7,507 nt of DNA. It comes from CAYGBW01 sp964348185. GTDB lineage: Bacteria > Desulfobacterota > BSN033 > WVXP01. The position numbers were made by a program, and so were the translations under genes. Positions within the stretch are counted from its first letter, which is position 1; every line of letters begins with the position of its first letter. This document shows positions 6,580-7,507 of the stretch, piece by piece. The stretch is from assembly GCA_964348185.1 (NCBI GenBank), contig CAYGBW010000162.1, positions 1 through 7,507 on the forward strand, given 5' to 3'. The notes below the pieces were generated by a model. It ran no database searches. It had not been told where the DNA came from and saw nothing but the letters and a program-made list of their open reading frames with translations.

Positions 6580-7461
6580 TTAATGCGAAACTTGCCGATG
6601 TCTCGATGTCCCCAGGATTCCATGGGGACGATAGATTACAATGACCACGACGAGAGCCCCATAGATCATCTGCCTCAGCTGTGCCGCATAAAAGCTGGGC
6701 AGTCCCAAAAATCGGAGCGCCTCAGGAAGACAAACGAGAATGAGGGCAGCCAGCACAGAGCCGGAGAGGCTCCCCCGCCCACCGAAGATGACCATGCTGT
6801 ATACCAGAAAGGATTCCTGGGCTTTGAAAGCGGTCGGGTCGATATAACGGACGTAGTGCGCGTAGAGGGTTCCCGCAATTCCGGCGAAAAAAGCCCCGAT
6901 GATAAAGGCGGTGAGTTTAAACCGCGCTATGTTCTTTCCAATGGCCAACGCCGCCGTCTCATCTTCTCGAATGGACAGGAGGACTTTTCCGAAGGAGGAT
7001 TCTGTCAGACGCCAGAGGCAGAGAAGCGTGATGAATACAAAAAAGCCAACGAGAAGTGTGAATGACCAGAGGGAGTTGAAGACGAGACCGAAGAGGTTCG
7101 CATGGGGGATGCCTCGAATTCCCAAAGGCCCTCGGGTGAGTGCATCCCAGTTGTTGAGGACCGTAAAGATGATTACGGCAAACCCATAGGTAGCGAGGGC
7201 GAGATATCCCCCCCGGACTCGCAGAGCAGGAAACCCGATGACGAGCCCCCCAATTCCAGCGACACACGCAGCCACAAGCACCTCTGCCCAGAAGGGAAAC
7301 CCCAGTTTGACGGCGACCAGGGCGCCCGCATAGGCCCCGATACCGTAAAAGGCGCCGTGGCAGAAAGAGAATAGACCGGTGTAGCCAGCCACCAGGTTGA
7401 GGCTTGAGGTGAGCATGATGTATATCCCTGACATGATCAATGTATGGTAGAGAACCGCCAC
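6580..7461 (-). CDS. livM: Branched-chain amino acid type ABC transporter permease LivM
   Basis: The 293-residue, very hydrophobic protein is one of the two membrane permeases of a Liv-type importer. Family landmarks are LNLVAGYTGLFSFCHGAFYG (21-40) continuing into IGAYAGAL, RGGYLALATYGFAVII (83-98), the cytoplasmic coupling segment FGKVLLSIREDETAALAIG (157-175), VIFGGRGSLSGSVLAA (224-239) and a terminal YRPHGILG (277-284). About eight membrane segments can be recognised. Length is slightly short but within the normal range for LivM; there is no long N-terminal extension. The start is a GTG at 7461 with GGGGGAG just upstream, and an in-frame TAG 9 nt before the GTG rules out an earlier start. 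The partner permease LivH and binding protein LivK are not in the window. The 46 nt upstream to the edge do not read like a LivH C-terminus in any frame. Confidence 0.95.
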   Translation of the reverse strand: MAVLYHTLIMSGIYIMLTSSLNLVAGYTGLFSFCHGAFYGIGAYAGALVAVKLGFPFWAEVLVAACVAGIGGLVIGFPALRVRGGYLALATYGFAVIIFTVLNNWDALTRGPLGIRGIPHANLFGLVFNSLWSFTLLVGFFVFITLLCLWRLTESSFGKVLLSIREDETAALAIGKNIARFKLTAFIIGAFFAGIAGTLYAHYVRYIDPTAFKAQESFLVYSMVIFGGRGSLSGSVLAALILVCLPEALRFLGLPSFYAAQLRQMIYGALVVVIVIYRPHGILGTSRHRQVSH

Positions 7462-7507
7462 GATCTCCCCCTAGTGTAGTGTCCCAATAATAGCTTGCAT
7501 AACTTAC

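Noticed and set aside
7473..7507. Terminal inverted repeat of an insertion sequence at the right edge
   Set aside because: A short AGTGT duplication and AT-rich DNA are suggestive, but only one end is visible, there is no transposase, and I cannot match it to a named element.

Overview
The window holds the 3' part of a minus-strand gene block. Read in the direction of transcription (high to low coordinates) the order is: a branched-chain amino acid type ABC permease (livM); a 221-nt gap; the two cognate ATPases (livG, livF); the FAD, [2Fe-2S] and molybdopterin subunits of a xanthine-dehydrogenase-family molybdenum hydroxylase; a 261-nt gap; and a UbiD-family prenylated-FMN decarboxylase that runs off the left edge. 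I found no convincing plus-strand gene, no tRNA or rRNA, no CRISPR array and no transposase.

livG to the molybdopterin gene is one tightly packed unit. livG and livF are 5 nt apart and livF and the FAD gene about 20 nt apart or less. The three hydroxylase genes overlap their neighbours by 4 nt (ATGA and GTGA junctions). GTG starts are common: livM, the FAD gene and the molybdopterin gene. The decarboxylase has its own strong ribosome binding site (AAGGAGG), so it may be co-transcribed or separately driven.

The likely logic is import of a small acidic compound by the Liv-type transporter, hydroxylation or dehydrogenation of an aromatic, heteroaromatic or CoA-bound substrate by the Mo enzyme, and (de)carboxylation by the UbiD-family enzyme. 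The substrate cannot be read from the sequence. The Mo enzyme lacks the CO dehydrogenase active-site loop, and its FAD subunit lacks the extra [4Fe-4S] insert of 4-hydroxybenzoyl-CoA reductase. The pairing of a UbiD-family decarboxylase with such an enzyme recalls the 5-hydroxymethylfurfural/furoate pathway (HmfF with HmfABC), but that is an analogy only.

The host is probably an uncultured Gram-negative bacterium with moderately high GC. The intergenic repeats and gene content remind me of Desulfobacterota or related metagenome lineages; this is weak inference. The families are all known. What may be new is the combination and its substrate. The two gaps carry small repeats that no gene explains.
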